Part shown: positions 63,855-64,000 of the stretch, one piece after another
Layout of the letters: every line of letters begins with the position of its first letter
How positions within the stretch are numbered: the first letter of the stretch is position 1
DNA from: JAIOYV01 sp964388245
Lineage (GTDB): Bacteria > Bacteroidota > Bacteroidia > Bacteroidales > M50B96
Reading direction: 5' to 3'
Length of the DNA stretch: 64,000 nt
Assembly (NCBI GenBank): GCA_964388245.1
Contig: CAYLZH010000002.1
Location: forward strand, 1 to 64,000
The notes under the pieces: model-generated
What the model was told of the DNA's origin: nothing
Database searches by the model: none
Seen by the model: the letters and a program-made list of their open reading frames with translations, nothing else
Program-made: the position numbers and the translations under genes

Positions 63855-64000
63855 TTTCTTATGACTTGTTATGATTCTACTCGAGTTTTATCTGATCAAA
63901 AATTATAAACAATCAAAACTTTAGAGGGTTTAATGAACATTTGTTAAATTCGCACAAAGTTAATAAAAGGCTGCATCAGTTGATATGAACCCGCTTCATA

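Noticed and set aside
1..64000. CRISPR arrays, rRNA, tRNA genes, complete transposases or phage genes
   Set aside because: Intergenic regions were read for regular direct repeats, tRNA-like arms and transposase catalytic motifs; none was convincing.

Overview
The window is a piece of a draft Bacteroidota chromosome, most likely from the Bacteroidales/Marinilabiliales side of the phylum. Evidence: several secreted proteins end in type IX secretion (T9SS) sorting domains; GldH and a PorW/SprE-like lipoprotein are present; there are two S46 dipeptidyl-peptidases; and several genes are preceded by the Bacteroidota promoter (TTG / 19-21 bp / TAnnTTTG). Three 10-base runs of N (26654, 44484, 47640) look like scaffold joins, and two of them cut genes. 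I saw no rRNA, tRNA, CRISPR array, complete transposase or prophage.

Layout. 0.2-8 kb: a passenger-repeat adhesin with a small PID-CTERM-like protein behind it, then a T9SS subtilase. 8-16 kb: DPP7-type peptidase, HMA-domain lipoprotein, PorW/SprE-like lipoprotein, proline dehydrogenase, unknown lipoprotein. 16.2-22.3 kb: a six-gene operon (TetR regulator, LolA-like protein, two FtsX-type permeases, LolD/MacB-type ATPase, outer-membrane protein) whose promoter carries a near-palindromic operator. 22.3-30.1 kb: Nudix hydrolase, pyrE, SRPBCC protein, outer-membrane barrels including a tandem duplicate, and a membrane pyrophosphatase. 30.2-34.3 kb: polysaccharide flippase and two glycosyltransferases.

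34.3-41 kb is an AT-rich accessory stretch with secreted proteins, T9SS gene remnants and two copies of a GC-rich miniature element. Each copy has long inverted repeats around a short internal piece that translates like the N-terminus of a REP-associated (Y1/RAYT) transposase. One copy has split a secreted-protein gene and donated a chimeric C-terminus. 41-47.5 kb is a mevalonate-pathway operon: type II IPP isomerase, class II HMG-CoA reductase (frameshifted in a G9 tract), GYDIA-type GHMP kinase, diphosphomevalonate decarboxylase, mevalonate kinase, then a TIGR01777-family epimerase. HMG-CoA synthase is not in the window.

47.6-56.6 kb: a C45-like hydrolase and a CotH/lamin-tail protein (both T9SS cargo) flank a housekeeping block (holB, ricT, gldH, trmB and an alkyltransferase-like protein without the active cysteine). 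56.6-58.7 kb: an ECF sigma factor operon with a probable membrane anti-sigma factor and two Spy/CpxP-like proteins. 58.7-64 kb: deoxynucleoside kinase, lipB, lipA and a second DPP7-type peptidase.

The most unusual items are the RAYT-fragment miniature elements and the gene they broke, the TetR operator/promoter with its envelope-transport operon, the mevalonate operon with its candidate phosphomevalonate kinase, and two families of intergenic inverted repeats.
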